From Candidatus Defluviibacillus avedoerensis (GTDB taxonomy: Bacteria > Pseudomonadota > Gammaproteobacteria > Burkholderiales > Burkholderiaceae_C), in contig JADJBS010000008.1 of the NCBI GenBank assembly GCA_016703665.1, positions 62,001 through 126,000 on the forward strand: DNA of 64,000 bases, written 5' to 3'. Below are positions 28,531-38,090 of this stretch, piece by piece. The notes beneath the pieces are model-generated. The model was not told the origin of the DNA. It made no database searches and was given only the letters and a program-made list of their open reading frames with translations. A program made the position numbers and the translations under genes. Position 1 is the first letter of the stretch; each line of letters begins with the position of its first letter.

Positions 28531-29166
28531 ATGGAATTCAAACCGCTTATCACCATTTTGGCCATCGTAAACCCGCTGGCTTGTGTACCCTTTTTCATCC
28601 ATTACACCCAGGGCATGAACCAGGCAGAGCGGCGGCGTACCATCGAAGTTGCCTCGTTCAGCGCGTTTGCAGTCATCGCAGCTTGCGCTTTGCTGGGTCT
28701 GCAGATTCTGGAATTCTTCAGCATCTCGCTGGCGAGCTTCCAGGTAGGTGGGGGCTTGCTCCTGATGACGTCGGCACTGTCGATGCTGAACGCACAGCCT
28801 GCCGAAGCACGCTCAAACCCCGAGGAAATCAGCGACACCGCCGCCAAGGCCGCAGCGGGTGCCAGTATTGCGGTGGTGCCACTGACCATACCGTTGTTGA
28901 CAGGACCGGCCACCATGTCGACGGTGGTAATTTTTGCGGACAAGGCCAAGTCGTATTGGCAACTCCTGACCCTGGTAGGCTATGGCCTGGTGGTGGCGTT
29001 AGCCGTGGCGCTGTGCTTTTCGATGGCGCAGCCGATTGCCAAGTTGCTTGGCAAAACGGGCATCAACGTGATGACCCGTCTGATGGGTCTGATCCTCGCG
29101 GCGTTGGCCGTGGAGGTGATGGCCGATGGGCTGCATACGCTGTTTCCGGTGCTGGGCAGCAAGTAG
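28531..29166 (+). CDS. MarC-family integral membrane protein
   Basis: A 211-residue protein with about six membrane segments. The start FKPLITILAIVNPLACVPFF and the AVVPLTIPLLTGPATMSTVV segment are typical of MarC (UPF0056). The function of the family is unsettled despite its name. It begins three bases after the SDR stop, so the two genes are cotranscribed. Confidence 0.88.
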   Translation: MEFKPLITILAIVNPLACVPFFIHYTQGMNQAERRRTIEVASFSAFAVIAACALLGLQILEFFSISLASFQVGGGLLLMTSALSMLNAQPAEARSNPEEISDTAAKAAAGASIAVVPLTIPLLTGPATMSTVVIFADKAKSYWQLLTLVGYGLVVALAVALCFSMAQPIAKLLGKTGINVMTRLMGLILAALAVEVMADGLHTLFPVLGSK

Positions 29167-29222
29167 GCGCGAGGGGTTCATGCCATTTCTAAATTCTCCA
29201 TGTCGCTATTCTTGGTGCCGGA

Positions 29223-29894
29223 TCAATAGGAGACTTTGAAGCGCATGCCTGCGTAGCTGAAGACAGAGCTTTTCTCACCGATTTCTTCAAGCTTTAACCC
29301 CGCTGAGACTTGCCCGCCTTGCCCCTGCACCTGCCCGTTGACCACCAGCAGGCGCCGCGTTGGGTTGTCCGAATAGACAGAACCGCTGACCGCCAGGGCA
29401 GGGATTTGGCGACGAATGTCCTCCGGCAATTCACTGAGCTTTAGAGGTTCGGCTGGCGCGCTTGCTACCGTGCGTGCCAAGCTGGCTGGGATTTCTTGTT
29501 TAGGCAGTGGGTTGGCACTGGCGGCGAGGACGGGTTTTTGTTTTGCGGGCGATGGGGCCACAAAGGGTAGCTGCTCTGCTCCGGGGTGGGTCACATTCGG
29601 GGCGACTGCTTGGGGCACGGAGGGGGCAGATGCAACAACCGGTGCCTGGGCGGCTGTGAGTGGCACCGCCAAAGCCCCCGCCGCTGTGGGTGCCGATGCG
29701 TCAAACCCGCGGTAGGCCAGGGCAAAGACAAGCATTGCCATTGCCGCGCCCGCGATCCACCACCACCCGCGCCACCTTGGGCCTTCACCCGCGTTGCCCA
29801 TGGGCTGGCTAAGTTGTTGCACGTGCAGCCCGGGAACTGTGCCGCGTTGGCGCTCGGCATCAGCCCGTTTGAGTGCGTCGAGGATGTAAGACAT
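29223..29894 (-). CDS. gspB: GspB/ExeB-like general secretion pathway protein
   Basis: A 223-residue inner membrane protein starting MSYILDALKRADAERQRG, the hallmark of GspB/ExeB. One transmembrane segment (about residues 45-65, WWWIAGAAMAMLVFALAY) is followed by an Ala/Pro-rich periplasmic linker and a C-terminal GspB domain (LSELPEDIRRQIPALAVSGS, RLLVVNGQV). With GspA it helps insert the type II secretion secretin through the peptidoglycan. It lies 38 bases after gspA. No other gsp genes are in the window. Confidence 0.88.
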   Translation of the reverse strand: MSYILDALKRADAERQRGTVPGLHVQQLSQPMGNAGEGPRWRGWWWIAGAAMAMLVFALAYRGFDASAPTAAGALAVPLTAAQAPVVASAPSVPQAVAPNVTHPGAEQLPFVAPSPAKQKPVLAASANPLPKQEIPASLARTVASAPAEPLKLSELPEDIRRQIPALAVSGSVYSDNPTRRLLVVNGQVQGQGGQVSAGLKLEEIGEKSSVFSYAGMRFKVSY

Positions 29895-29932
29895 GGGTAC
29901 TTAAGATGGTTCAAGGGCCGCGTAAACAGGCC

Positions 29933-31627
29933 CTAACGGGCCAAACGCGGGTCGACCGGATTCATGCTGTCGGTGGTGCTTTCAAGCTGCATGAAGGTCA
30001 GGGCACCTGGTACGCCATCGGGCCTCATTCCGTGTGCCTTCTGAAAGGCTGTCACCCGGGCCTTGAGTGCGTCGTCAAACCTCTGCTTGGACTCCCCGTC
30101 GCTCTCCATTGGAAGGCCGTCTACTTTGGCGAGCTGCTCGGCAAGTTGCACTACCGCTGGCCCGTTGGTACCGGGTTGAAGCTCGGCGCCATAACCTATC
30201 GGAGCGCGCCAGTAAGTGGCAAAGCCGCCTTGCCAAAGCTGGCTCAAGTGTACCCATCTGACCGTGTGATGCATGCCACCCAGAATCAAGGTGGCTGTCT
30301 GGTCGTTCAAGCCCACCAAGACTGCATATACGGGTGCCGATGGTCCCTTTTGCAACACCAGAATGCTTGGGCGATTGAGCTGACGCAGGCGCAACACATT
30401 GAGCTTGGTACTGCGGTGACATTGAAGCGGGGCGATGCGCGCGGCGTCGCAGGGGTCGCCCTCCACGGTGGGGAGCTTCCAAACGCTGGCGAGCTCGTGC
30501 CAGGCGCGGTTGATGTCCCGGGGAAGCAGGAGCAGCAGAGGTTCCAAGTCTTCGATGGCCTCAACGCTGGCCAGTTGGCGACCTGGTTCGCGGGCAGTCT
30601 CGGTGATTACGGTGGTCGAGGCCCCCGAGGACAAGGGCATGGCTGCGCTTGCAACGGGGTCGGGCACAGCTAAGGTCGGTGCAGGCAAAACCTGTGGAGG
30701 GCTGGCCCACCACAGTGCCCCAGCAACAGCGGCAAAAATGCAGAGAACCGCCATGGCAACACATGCAAAAGCAGCGCTGTGCTGAGCTGCGTAAGGCAAA
30801 TGAGTCGCACCAAAGACCTCTGTGGCGGCTTTGTCCACCACTCGCTTGCTAACATGACTCGGCCCATTGGCCCAGGCTCCCAGCAGGGCGCGCCCACACA
30901 GCAGGTTGATGCAGCGCGGAACACCTTTTGTCAGTTGGTGAATGCGCTGGAGCGCAGCATCGTCAAAGGGAAGTCGCCCCGTCTGCCCCGCCACGGCCAT
31001 TCGGTGGGCAATGTATTGCAAGGTTTCGTCTGGGGTCAGTGCTTCCAGGTGGTAGCGGGCAATCACGCGCTGGGCCAGTTGCTCCAGCGCAGGACTGGCC
31101 AGCAGGGTGCGCAATTCGGGTTGGCCTATCAACACAATCTGCAGCAGCTTGCGCTCGGCAGTTTCCAGGTTGGTCAACAAGCGCAGTTGCTCCAGGACAT
31201 CGGGGGCGAGGTTTTGAGCCTCATCGATCACCAGTACGCAGTTCTGTCCGGTAGCATGGCTTTGCAGCAAGAAGGCATTGAGCGCGTCCACATGGACTTT
31301 GACCGTGGGTGCCTGGGCAACGGTTGGGCTTAGCGGGATGTGGAACTCTTCACAGATGGACTGCAACAATTCAAGCGCGCTCAGTTTTGGGTTGAAGACA
31401 TAGGCCACGTGACAACCGCTGGGGATCTGCTCCAGAAAGCAGCGGCAAATGGTGGTTTTTCCGGTGCCGATCTCGCCCGTGAGCAACACAAACCCTCCCC
31501 CCGCCCCTGTCACGCCAAACAGCAGGTGTGCCAGGGCCTCCCGGTGGCGCTCGCTCATGAAGAGAAAGCGCGGATCGGGTGCGATGGAAAAGGGGTCTTG
31601 GCTCAGACCAAACTGGCGCGCGTACAT
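29933..31627 (-). CDS. gspA: GspA/ExeA-like ATPase with peptidoglycan-binding domain
   Basis: A 564-residue AAA ATPase starting MYARQFGLSQDPFSIAPDP. Walker A is LLTGEIGTGKTT and Walker B is VLVIDEAQNL; a DEAQN-class sensor region follows. One transmembrane segment (about residues 290-310) leads to a periplasmic part ending in a peptidoglycan-binding domain (FDDALKARVTAFQKAHGMRP). ExeA-type proteins remodel or bind the cell wall for secretin assembly. It is cotranscribed with gspB. Confidence 0.9.
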   Translation of the reverse strand: MYARQFGLSQDPFSIAPDPRFLFMSERHREALAHLLFGVTGAGGGFVLLTGEIGTGKTTICRCFLEQIPSGCHVAYVFNPKLSALELLQSICEEFHIPLSPTVAQAPTVKVHVDALNAFLLQSHATGQNCVLVIDEAQNLAPDVLEQLRLLTNLETAERKLLQIVLIGQPELRTLLASPALEQLAQRVIARYHLEALTPDETLQYIAHRMAVAGQTGRLPFDDAALQRIHQLTKGVPRCINLLCGRALLGAWANGPSHVSKRVVDKAATEVFGATHLPYAAQHSAAFACVAMAVLCIFAAVAGALWWASPPQVLPAPTLAVPDPVASAAMPLSSGASTTVITETAREPGRQLASVEAIEDLEPLLLLLPRDINRAWHELASVWKLPTVEGDPCDAARIAPLQCHRSTKLNVLRLRQLNRPSILVLQKGPSAPVYAVLVGLNDQTATLILGGMHHTVRWVHLSQLWQGGFATYWRAPIGYGAELQPGTNGPAVVQLAEQLAKVDGLPMESDGESKQRFDDALKARVTAFQKAHGMRPDGVPGALTFMQLESTTDSMNPVDPRLAR

Positions 31628-31669
31628 GGGCTTACAGCATACCGCCGGATGGCTGTGGCAGGGCTTGCA

Positions 31670-32345
31670 TCAACGCCGCCAGGTGTTCAGCCATTCGCTC
31701 AACTCAGCCGCCAGCGCGTCGGTGGCGGCGGTCAGGGCGCGCACGCCGCCGGGTGCGTCGCCCGTTGCCGCCGGACGTTGAGTCACCCACACGCGCTGGC
31801 CCAGCAGCTTGTCAGTGCCTGCGGTGGTCTCGATCAGCACAGCACGCAGTTTGACCAAGCCTATGCTGGTCTGCGGATGGTCAAAGCGTTGGCTGAATTC
31901 TTCGAGTTCCAGACGCAACAGCAGAGGCCAGCCTGCTGATGTTCGGCCCAGCGCAGCCCCGTCGCTGGCATTGAGCACTACGCCGCCTTGTCCAAGGTGT
32001 TCACGTACGCGCAGACGCACCAGCTGTGCGGGGGGCATGCTCCAGCGTGCTTGGGAATAGGGTCGCAGTTGCTGGTCGTCAGCATAGGCCAGGCGGTACA
32101 TCACGGCGGTGTTGTCCAGCGCGGTGGGGGCATCCACCTCGGCGAGCATCACGGCACGTGCTGTCGGGGCGGGGCGGGCGGGGGGTGATCATGCTCCCTG
32201 GGCCGAAGTCGTAGAGGGTTGCCTGGACGGGTTTGTCGAGTACCGTGCAAGCGCTGAGCATCAGGGCAGCACATAGCCAAGAGATATTTGAAGAAAAAAT
32301 GGTTTTACGGAATATTAAATAAGGATTTAATGCTCTGTTTTTCAT
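31670..32345 (-). pseudogene. ABC-type transport auxiliary lipoprotein (PqiC-like), frameshifted
   Basis: The N-terminal frame (from 32345) encodes a lipoprotein signal with lipobox LSAC, then TVLDKPVQATLYDFGPGS. The rest of the conserved protein (PTARAVMLAEVDAPTALDNT, then MYRLAYADDQQLRPYSQARW) is in the next frame, down to 31670. The switch occurs in a C-rich run (reverse complement of about 32165-32190, with six C followed by CCCG-type repeats). Removing one C restores the reading. Intact homologues are outer membrane lipoproteins partnering MlaD-like MCE proteins. It is either a true +1 mutation, a slippage-prone switch, or a sequencing error. Confidence 0.82.
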
Positions 32346-32368
32346 AGTATTTTCTCGTCAATATCTGC

Positions 32369-33349
32369 TCAGCGTTGTGGGGGGACAGGGGTGGTAAAGC
32401 CTTCCTCTCCGGGACCGGGCTGGACGCGACCATGGCCAAAAACCAGGCTTTGTGGGTTTTCGCGCAGAGCGTCGGCGGTGCGGCCTATCTGACGTGCGGC
32501 GTGGGCAGCCTCATCTCCCACGCGATTCAGGCGGGGCAGCGTGACGGTGCTGATGGCCGTGACGGCGTTAGTCAGGGCGATGGTGCTGTCGTTGAGTTGG
32601 TCCATTGCACCGTTTTTGTCTGTCAGGCGTTTCGCGAGTTGACGGAACTCGGCTGCGGTTTGCTCCAGGGCTTTGGCACTGTTGTCGATGGATGCCATGG
32701 TCTTGTCAAACCTCGCCACGGTGCCGGGTACGCCCTCTAGGGCGGGGTCTAACCTGCGGCTCGCCGTGCTTTCGAGTTGCCTAGCCAGCTGGCTCGTGCT
32801 GTTGGCCGCGAGGGCCAGCTTTTCCAGCGCTGTGGCTATGCGGATCTGATTGTCGTCACCCAGCAGTTTGTTCATGTTATTTAAGCCTTGGTCAACTTTG
32901 GTCAGGATGACCGTACCCCGGTCTCCCAGGTTGTCCAGCAGGCCTTGGCGCAGTGGAAGGCGGGCAGGTTCACTGCGACTGGTTTCCAGCGCAGCAGAAC
33001 TGGCGGATTCATCGTCCAGCTGCACAAAGCTCAAGCCTGTAATGCCCTGGCTATTGAGCGTGGCGTAGGTGGTTTGGGTAACTGGTGCGTGCGGGTCCAC
33101 CTCAATTCGGATCAAGACATGGCCCGTGCTCTGCGGATCAAAGCCCATGCGTGTGACCTTGCCGATCAGCACGCCCTTGAAGCGCACGGGGGCTTGGTTT
33201 TGCAGGCCACTGACCGTTTCAGTGGTGGAGATTTCATAGACGCGCCCTTTATTGGCATCTTTGGTGAGCCAGAACACCAGGCTCAGCATCAGGACAACCA
33301 GAGCCAGCACAAAACTGCCGGCAGCGAGGGCGTGGGATTTGTTTTCCAT
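32369..33349 (-). CDS. MlaD/MCE-domain lipid transport protein
   Basis: A 326-residue inner membrane-anchored MCE protein: one N-terminal membrane helix (SFVLALVVLMLSLVFWL), then the MCE core (TTETVSGLQNQAPVRFKGVLIGKV) and a long helical region about 150-300 rich in LARQLEST-type heptads. It would form the hexameric lipid-carrying ring of an Mla-like system. The ATG at 33349 has AAGGAC upstream; a longer frame to 33454 overlaps the ATPase gene and is unlikely. It is ten bases after the ATPase gene. Confidence 0.9.
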   Translation of the reverse strand: MENKSHALAAGSFVLALVVLMLSLVFWLTKDANKGRVYEISTTETVSGLQNQAPVRFKGVLIGKVTRMGFDPQSTGHVLIRIEVDPHAPVTQTTYATLNSQGITGLSFVQLDDESASSAALETSRSEPARLPLRQGLLDNLGDRGTVILTKVDQGLNNMNKLLGDDNQIRIATALEKLALAANSTSQLARQLESTASRRLDPALEGVPGTVARFDKTMASIDNSAKALEQTAAEFRQLAKRLTDKNGAMDQLNDSTIALTNAVTAISTVTLPRLNRVGDEAAHAARQIGRTADALRENPQSLVFGHGRVQPGPGEEGFTTPVPPQR

Positions 33350-33359
33350 GGTCTGTCCT

Positions 33360-34151
33360 TCAGACGGCTGTGGTGCTGGGGCCCAGCAGTGCCATCGCAC
33401 GCAGCCCCCGCTCACCCAAGAAAAATTGACGCACAAAAGCATGATCAAAGGCAATCACATCCTTCAGGTTGCCTTTGAACACCACCCTTTGATCAGCCAA
33501 TACCGCTACCTTGGTGTTGAGCGAGTAGATGCTGTCCAGGTCGTGGGTAACCATGACCACGGTAAGGCCCAATTCCTGGTGCAAGTCTTTGAGCAAGCGA
33601 CAAAAGCTGTCGGCGCTTGCCGGGTCCAGGCCTGCAGTGGGTTCGTCCAGCATCAACAACGGGGGGTCCATCACCAGTGCGCGGGCCAGCGCCACTCGCT
33701 TGACCATGCCGCCGGACAGGTCGGCGGGCATTTTGTTGGCGTGTTTGGGCTCCAGTCCCACCATCTGTAGCTTGACCAAGGCCATGTCGCGGATCAGGTC
33801 ATCGGGCAGCAGTTTGAGTTCAAGCAGTGGAAACGCAATGTTGTCCAGGACGCTAAAGGCCGAGAATAAGGCACCGTGCTGGAACAGCATGCCTACCCTG
33901 CGCGCCGCGCCTCGCTCCGAAAGTGTGGTTACAGGCCTCCCCTGCACGGTGATTTGACCACGAGCAGGTGTTTCCAACCCCAGAATCTGGCGCAGCAAAG
34001 TGGTCTTGCCTGTACCCGAGCCGCCCACCAGCGACACCATCTCACCGCGATCAATGCACAAATCCAGTTCTTTGTGGATGACGGTCTCGCGGCCCCCGTG
34101 ATGGAAGACCGTCCAGAGCTTTTGGACCTCTATGGCTGGGTTGGAGCTCAT
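33360..34151 (-). CDS. Mla-like ABC transporter ATP-binding protein
   Basis: A 263-residue ATPase. Walker A is LVGGSGTGKTTLLRQ, the ABC signature LSGGMVKRVALARA, Walker B LLMLDEPTAGLDP, and the H-loop VTHDL. The GMLFQHGALFSAFSVLDNIAFPL segment is typical of MlaF. The C-terminus ends near DHAFVRQFFLGERG, as in the family. It begins at the base after the permease stop codon region, showing tight coupling. Confidence 0.92.
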   Translation of the reverse strand: MSSNPAIEVQKLWTVFHHGGRETVIHKELDLCIDRGEMVSLVGGSGTGKTTLLRQILGLETPARGQITVQGRPVTTLSERGAARRVGMLFQHGALFSAFSVLDNIAFPLLELKLLPDDLIRDMALVKLQMVGLEPKHANKMPADLSGGMVKRVALARALVMDPPLLMLDEPTAGLDPASADSFCRLLKDLHQELGLTVVMVTHDLDSIYSLNTKVAVLADQRVVFKGNLKDVIAFDHAFVRQFFLGERGLRAMALLGPSTTAV

Positions 34152-35288
34152 CTAAATACCCACGTCCTTGAACACAACAGCAAAAATGGCGTCAACCACA
34201 ATGACCATGGTAATCGCAGTGACCACCGATGCCGTGGTGCCACGCCCCAGGCTTTCGGTATTGGGTTGGACGCGCAGGCCAAAGTGGCAGCCAGTCAACG
34301 CAATCAGCAGGCCAAACACCAGGCTCTTGCCCAGCGCCAAATAGAGATTGGGCACGCTCACTGCTTTTGGCAAAGCCTCAAAAAAGAAAGCTGGGCTAAC
34401 CTGCAGCACCAGTTCAGCAGACACCATGCCGCCAGCCAGGGCGGCCAAGGTGGTCCATACGCTGATCAAGGGCATGACCAGTGCCAATGCCATTGCGCGC
34501 GGCATGACAAGGCGGGACCCCAGGGGAATGCCCATCACACGCATGGCATCCAGCTCCTCAGTCACACGCATCACACCCACTTGGGCGGTGATGGCCGAAC
34601 CGCTTCGGCCCGCCATCAATATGGCCGCAAGAATGGGCCCCAGCTCACGGATCAAGGACAGGCCCAGGATGTCCACGATAAAGGCGTCCGCACCAAACAG
34701 ACGCAGCTGCTGCGAGGTGAGGTAGGCGAAGACCACGCCGATCAAAAAGCCGACCAGCGCCGTGATAGGCAAGGCGGTGGCGCCAAACTGGTAAAGATGC
34801 CCTGATACATCGCGCCAAGGCCCCAATCGCGGTGAGGACAGGAGCTGTACCAGGTCCAGCACCAGTTGCCCCACCAGACGGACGAAGTCTGCCACCTGGG
34901 CAAAGCCTGACCACACACGCCCTCCGTAGCGCTGCAGCCAATGGCTGAATGAGTACCTGATAGACGCAGGCGGCTGCGTCGTGAACCGGTCAACCCGGTC
35001 CAGCACCGCACGGTGCTCTGGCTTGAGTTTCACAACCCCAGGCCAGACCTTACCCCAGTGATTCCAGAGCACTTGTGCACCCAAGTGGTCTAGCTGATCC
35101 AGTTCTGTCAAATTCCACTCGACGGCATGATGCTGCTGCTTGAGCGCGTGGTTCATGTCCTGCCAAACGCCGTCTTGCACCAAACCGGCTGCCGTCCAGC
35201 ATCCTCCCAGACCTATGATGCAGCCTTGTGGCAGGTCTGTCACACTCAGCTTCGCGGGTTTGGGCACGGTTGGCATGGGGAAAATCAT
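34152..35288 (-). CDS. Mla-like ABC transporter permease with N-terminal STAS-like domain
   Basis: About 378 residues. The first about 110 residues look like a fused STAS domain (GLGGCWTAAGLVQDGVWQDM, NLTELDQLDHLGAQVLWNHW), which in E. coli is the separate protein MlaB. The rest is an MlaE permease with about five membrane helices and the conserved LIRELGPILAAILMAGRSGS and ITAQVGVMRVTEELDAMRVM. The system moves phospholipids between membranes. It is the first gene of a four-gene operon with ATPase, MCE protein and lipoprotein. I chose the ATG at 35288; 35276 and 35321 are also in frame. Confidence 0.9.
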   Translation of the reverse strand: MIFPMPTVPKPAKLSVTDLPQGCIIGLGGCWTAAGLVQDGVWQDMNHALKQQHHAVEWNLTELDQLDHLGAQVLWNHWGKVWPGVVKLKPEHRAVLDRVDRFTTQPPASIRYSFSHWLQRYGGRVWSGFAQVADFVRLVGQLVLDLVQLLSSPRLGPWRDVSGHLYQFGATALPITALVGFLIGVVFAYLTSQQLRLFGADAFIVDILGLSLIRELGPILAAILMAGRSGSAITAQVGVMRVTEELDAMRVMGIPLGSRLVMPRAMALALVMPLISVWTTLAALAGGMVSAELVLQVSPAFFFEALPKAVSVPNLYLALGKSLVFGLLIALTGCHFGLRVQPNTESLGRGTTASVVTAITMVIVVDAIFAVVFKDVGI

Positions 35289-35372
35289 AGCCCCTCGAAC
35301 CTGTTTGACAGCGTTCAACAACGCATTTCAGCCAAAATGCAGGCAGAAACTTTTCAACTGGAGACACTTCGC

Positions 35373-36154
35373 ATGAGCGCCACCGAGACCAGCCAGGAAC
35401 TTCTGATCACCACCAAGGGCCCAGCCCTCTGGCTTACCATCAACCGCGAAGAGCGCCGCAACGCCATGAGCCATGAGGTGTTGGCGGGTATCGGACAAGC
35501 CATCACGGCTGCGCAAAATGATCCCAACGTGCGCGCCATCGTGTTGACTGGAGTAGGAACCAAAGCATTTTGCGCCGGTGCCGACCTTCAGTCAGGTAAA
35601 GCGTTCCGCAACGAAGACACCAACCCACATGGCTACTTTGCCAATTTGCTGCGCATTGCCAAGTCAAGCACTGTGCCCATCATTGCGCGTGTCAATGGCG
35701 CCTGCATGGCTGGGGTATGGGCCTCCTGAGCATGTGCGACTTGGCGGTGGCGGCGCGACACGCGGTATTTGGTCTACCAGAAGTCAAGGTAGGTGTGTTC
35801 CCCGCACAAGTGTTGAGTGTGATGCAGCATCTGATTCCTCGCCGGAAACTGGTGGAGATGTGCATCACTGGGGAGCCGCTCACCAGCCAAGAGGCACTGG
35901 AGATTGGCCTGGTTAACCATGTGGACGATGACGTGGACGCCAAGCTGGACTGGTTGCTGAACCGGTTGCTGGACAAGTCGCCCGCAGCGATCCGGCGAGG
36001 TCTTTACACCATGAAGAAAATCGAAACCATGGCGTTTGAGGAATCGATGTCTTTCACTGAGAGCCAAATTTCGCTGTTTGCGCTCACAGAAGATGCCAAA
36101 GAGGGGCAAGCTGCGTTTCGTGAGAAGCGCAAGCCAAACTGGACTGGGCGATAG
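35373..36154 (+). pseudogene. Enoyl-CoA hydratase/isomerase, frameshifted
   Basis: The N-terminal frame encodes a crotonase (NREERRNAMSHEVLAGI, AIVLTGVGTKAFCAGADL, IARVNGACMAG) and then hits a stop at about 35727. The C-terminal half (MGLLSMCDLAVAARHAVFGL to the end) continues in another frame. One more G in the GGGG run at about 35711-35715 restores AGGMGLLSMCDLAVA, the oxyanion-hole region of the family. The total length would be about 260 residues, normal for crotonases. It is either a recent one-base deletion or a homopolymer sequencing error. The GMC oxidoreductase gene starts 11 bases later. Confidence 0.88.
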
Positions 36155-36165
36155 CACGGAACACC

Positions 36166-37866
36166 ATGACTGATATCAACTTTGACTACATCGTCGTTGG
36201 CGGCGGCACTGCGGGTGCTTTGCTCGCCAATCGACTCAGCACCGACCGTAAGAAAATGGTGTTACTGATCGAGGCGGGGCGCAAGGATGATTATCACTGG
36301 ATTCACATTCCTGTGGGCTATCTCTATTGCATTGGCAACCCACGCACTGACTGGCTTTACAACACTGAGCCTGCGGTGGGTTTGAATGGCCGCACGCTAC
36401 GCTACCCAAGGGGCAAGGCGCTGGGTGGCTGCAGCAGCATCAACGGGATGATCTACATGCGGGGCCAGGCGCGTGACTATGACGCTTGGGCGCAGATGAC
36501 CGGTGACGATGACTGGGCGTGGGACAAGACATTACCGGACTTCATGGCGCACGAAAACCACTACAAACTTGATAGCGATCAAACACCACCCAACGAGCGG
36601 GTAAGGCAGTTTCATGGTCACGGTACGCATCACAAGGGCGTGAACGGCCTGGTAGATCGCCGCGTGGGCGGCGAGTGGCGTGTCGAAAAGCAACGGCTGC
36701 GCTGGGACATTCTGGATGCCTTTGAGCAAGCGGCGGTGCAGGCTGGCATACCGGCCACCGATGACTTCAACACGGGCGACAATCATGGCGTTGGCTATTT
36801 TGAAGTGAACCAAAAAGACGGTTGGCGCTGGAACACGGCAAAAGCGTTCTTGCGGCCAGCCTGCTACGGACGGCCCAACTTTGAAATGTGGACGGGCTCC
36901 CAGGTTTCGCGTCTGATCCTGCAAGTCCAAGCTGACGGCTCACAGCGCTGCACTGGCGTTGAAGTCTGGAACGGGTCAGAGATGGTGACCGTAGAAGCCA
37001 AAGCTGAGGTTATTTTGAGTGCAGGCAGCATTGGATCAGCCCAGATCTTGCAGCTGTCTGGCATCGGCGACAGCGAACGCCTCAACGCGTGCGGCGTCAA
37101 GCCAGTCGTGCACTTGCCGGGCGTAGGTGCCAACTTGCAGGACCATCTGCAGATTCGCTCTGTTTACAAAGTGCAAGGCGCCAAGACACTTAACACGCTG
37201 GCCAACAGCCTATGGGGTAAGGCCATGATCGGGCTGGAATATGCCTTAAAGCGTACCGGGCCGATGAGCATGGCACCATCGCAACTCGGCGCATTCACCC
37301 GAAGCCAGTCCGATTTGCTTTACCCCAACATTCAGTACCACATCCAGCCGCTCAGCCTGGATGCTTTTGGCGAACCTTTGCACAGCTTCCCAGCGTTCAC
37401 GGCCAGTGTGTGCAACCTGAATCCGACAAGCCGGGGCACCGTCCTGATCAAAACCAACCGTTTTGAGGATGCACCTGCCATTGCACCGAATTACCTGAGT
37501 ACCGATACCGACCGCAAAGTGGCGGCTGACTCGCTGCGCGTGACCCGACAAATTGTGAGCCAACCGGCCTTAGCCAAATACAAACCAGAGGAATGGAAAC
37601 CAGGCGTGCAGTACCAGACTGACGACGACTTGGCAAGATTGGCCGGAGACATTGCGTCCACCATCTTTCACCCGGTTGGAACCACCAAAATGGGGCGCGC
37701 TGATGACCCCATGGCCGTGCTTGACAGTCATTTGCGTGTACGCGGCGTGGCGGGCTTGCGCGTGGTCGACGCAGGTGCCATGCCAACCATTACCAGTGGT
37801 AACACCAACAGTCCCACGCTCATGATGGCCGAAAAAGCCGCCCGCTGGATCATTGCGGGCACTTGA
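36166..37866 (+). CDS. GMC-family FAD oxidoreductase (choline dehydrogenase-like)
   Basis: A 566-residue flavoprotein. FAD-binding motif: YIVVGGGTAGALLANRLS; GMC signature 1 near RYPRGKALGGCSSINGMIYM; signature 2 near GSIGSAQILQLSGIG; and the C-terminal active-site HPVGTTKMG and GNTNSPTLMMAEKAA. Members oxidise alcohols, with quinones or other carriers as acceptors; there is no signal peptide. The substrate is unknown. It follows the crotonase gene closely, suggesting one transcription unit. Confidence 0.92.
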   Translation: MTDINFDYIVVGGGTAGALLANRLSTDRKKMVLLIEAGRKDDYHWIHIPVGYLYCIGNPRTDWLYNTEPAVGLNGRTLRYPRGKALGGCSSINGMIYMRGQARDYDAWAQMTGDDDWAWDKTLPDFMAHENHYKLDSDQTPPNERVRQFHGHGTHHKGVNGLVDRRVGGEWRVEKQRLRWDILDAFEQAAVQAGIPATDDFNTGDNHGVGYFEVNQKDGWRWNTAKAFLRPACYGRPNFEMWTGSQVSRLILQVQADGSQRCTGVEVWNGSEMVTVEAKAEVILSAGSIGSAQILQLSGIGDSERLNACGVKPVVHLPGVGANLQDHLQIRSVYKVQGAKTLNTLANSLWGKAMIGLEYALKRTGPMSMAPSQLGAFTRSQSDLLYPNIQYHIQPLSLDAFGEPLHSFPAFTASVCNLNPTSRGTVLIKTNRFEDAPAIAPNYLSTDTDRKVAADSLRVTRQIVSQPALAKYKPEEWKPGVQYQTDDDLARLAGDIASTIFHPVGTTKMGRADDPMAVLDSHLRVRGVAGLRVVDAGAMPTITSGNTNSPTLMMAEKAARWIIAGT

Positions 37867-38090
37867 GGCGGCCAAATAGTTCCCACAATTCCTGTGGAAC
37901 TGGCTCCGCCAGTCTGCTGGCGACGCTCCCAGTGGGGGTATCGGCTACGCGCAGTAAGTGCGCAGTGGGGGCGGGAATCGGGCACGGGTAAGTCCCGATT
38001 CACCGGGTTGGTGCATTGAACTATATTCGCTCCAACTCGTCGACTTCCCTGTGGAAGTACTTCGAAAAGAGGGCCGAGGAGACAGCTCAA
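37867..38090 (+). other. Hairpin-rich intergenic region upstream of the TSUP gene
   Basis: This stretch has no gene but several inverted repeats in a row. Those seen are TTCC-CACA/TGTG-GAA near 37879, CTGGC/GCCAG near 37902, GAATCGGG/CCCGATTC around 37975-38002, and ACTTCC/GGAAGT around 38043-38058. GTGGGGG occurs twice. It could be an untranslated leader, a small RNA, or an intergenic repeat cluster. No known riboswitch consensus was recognised. Confidence 0.5.

Noticed and set aside
32079..32345. Programmed frameshifting in the lipoprotein gene
   Set aside because: There is no slippery heptamer with a downstream pseudoknot; a simple C-run length change explains the shift.
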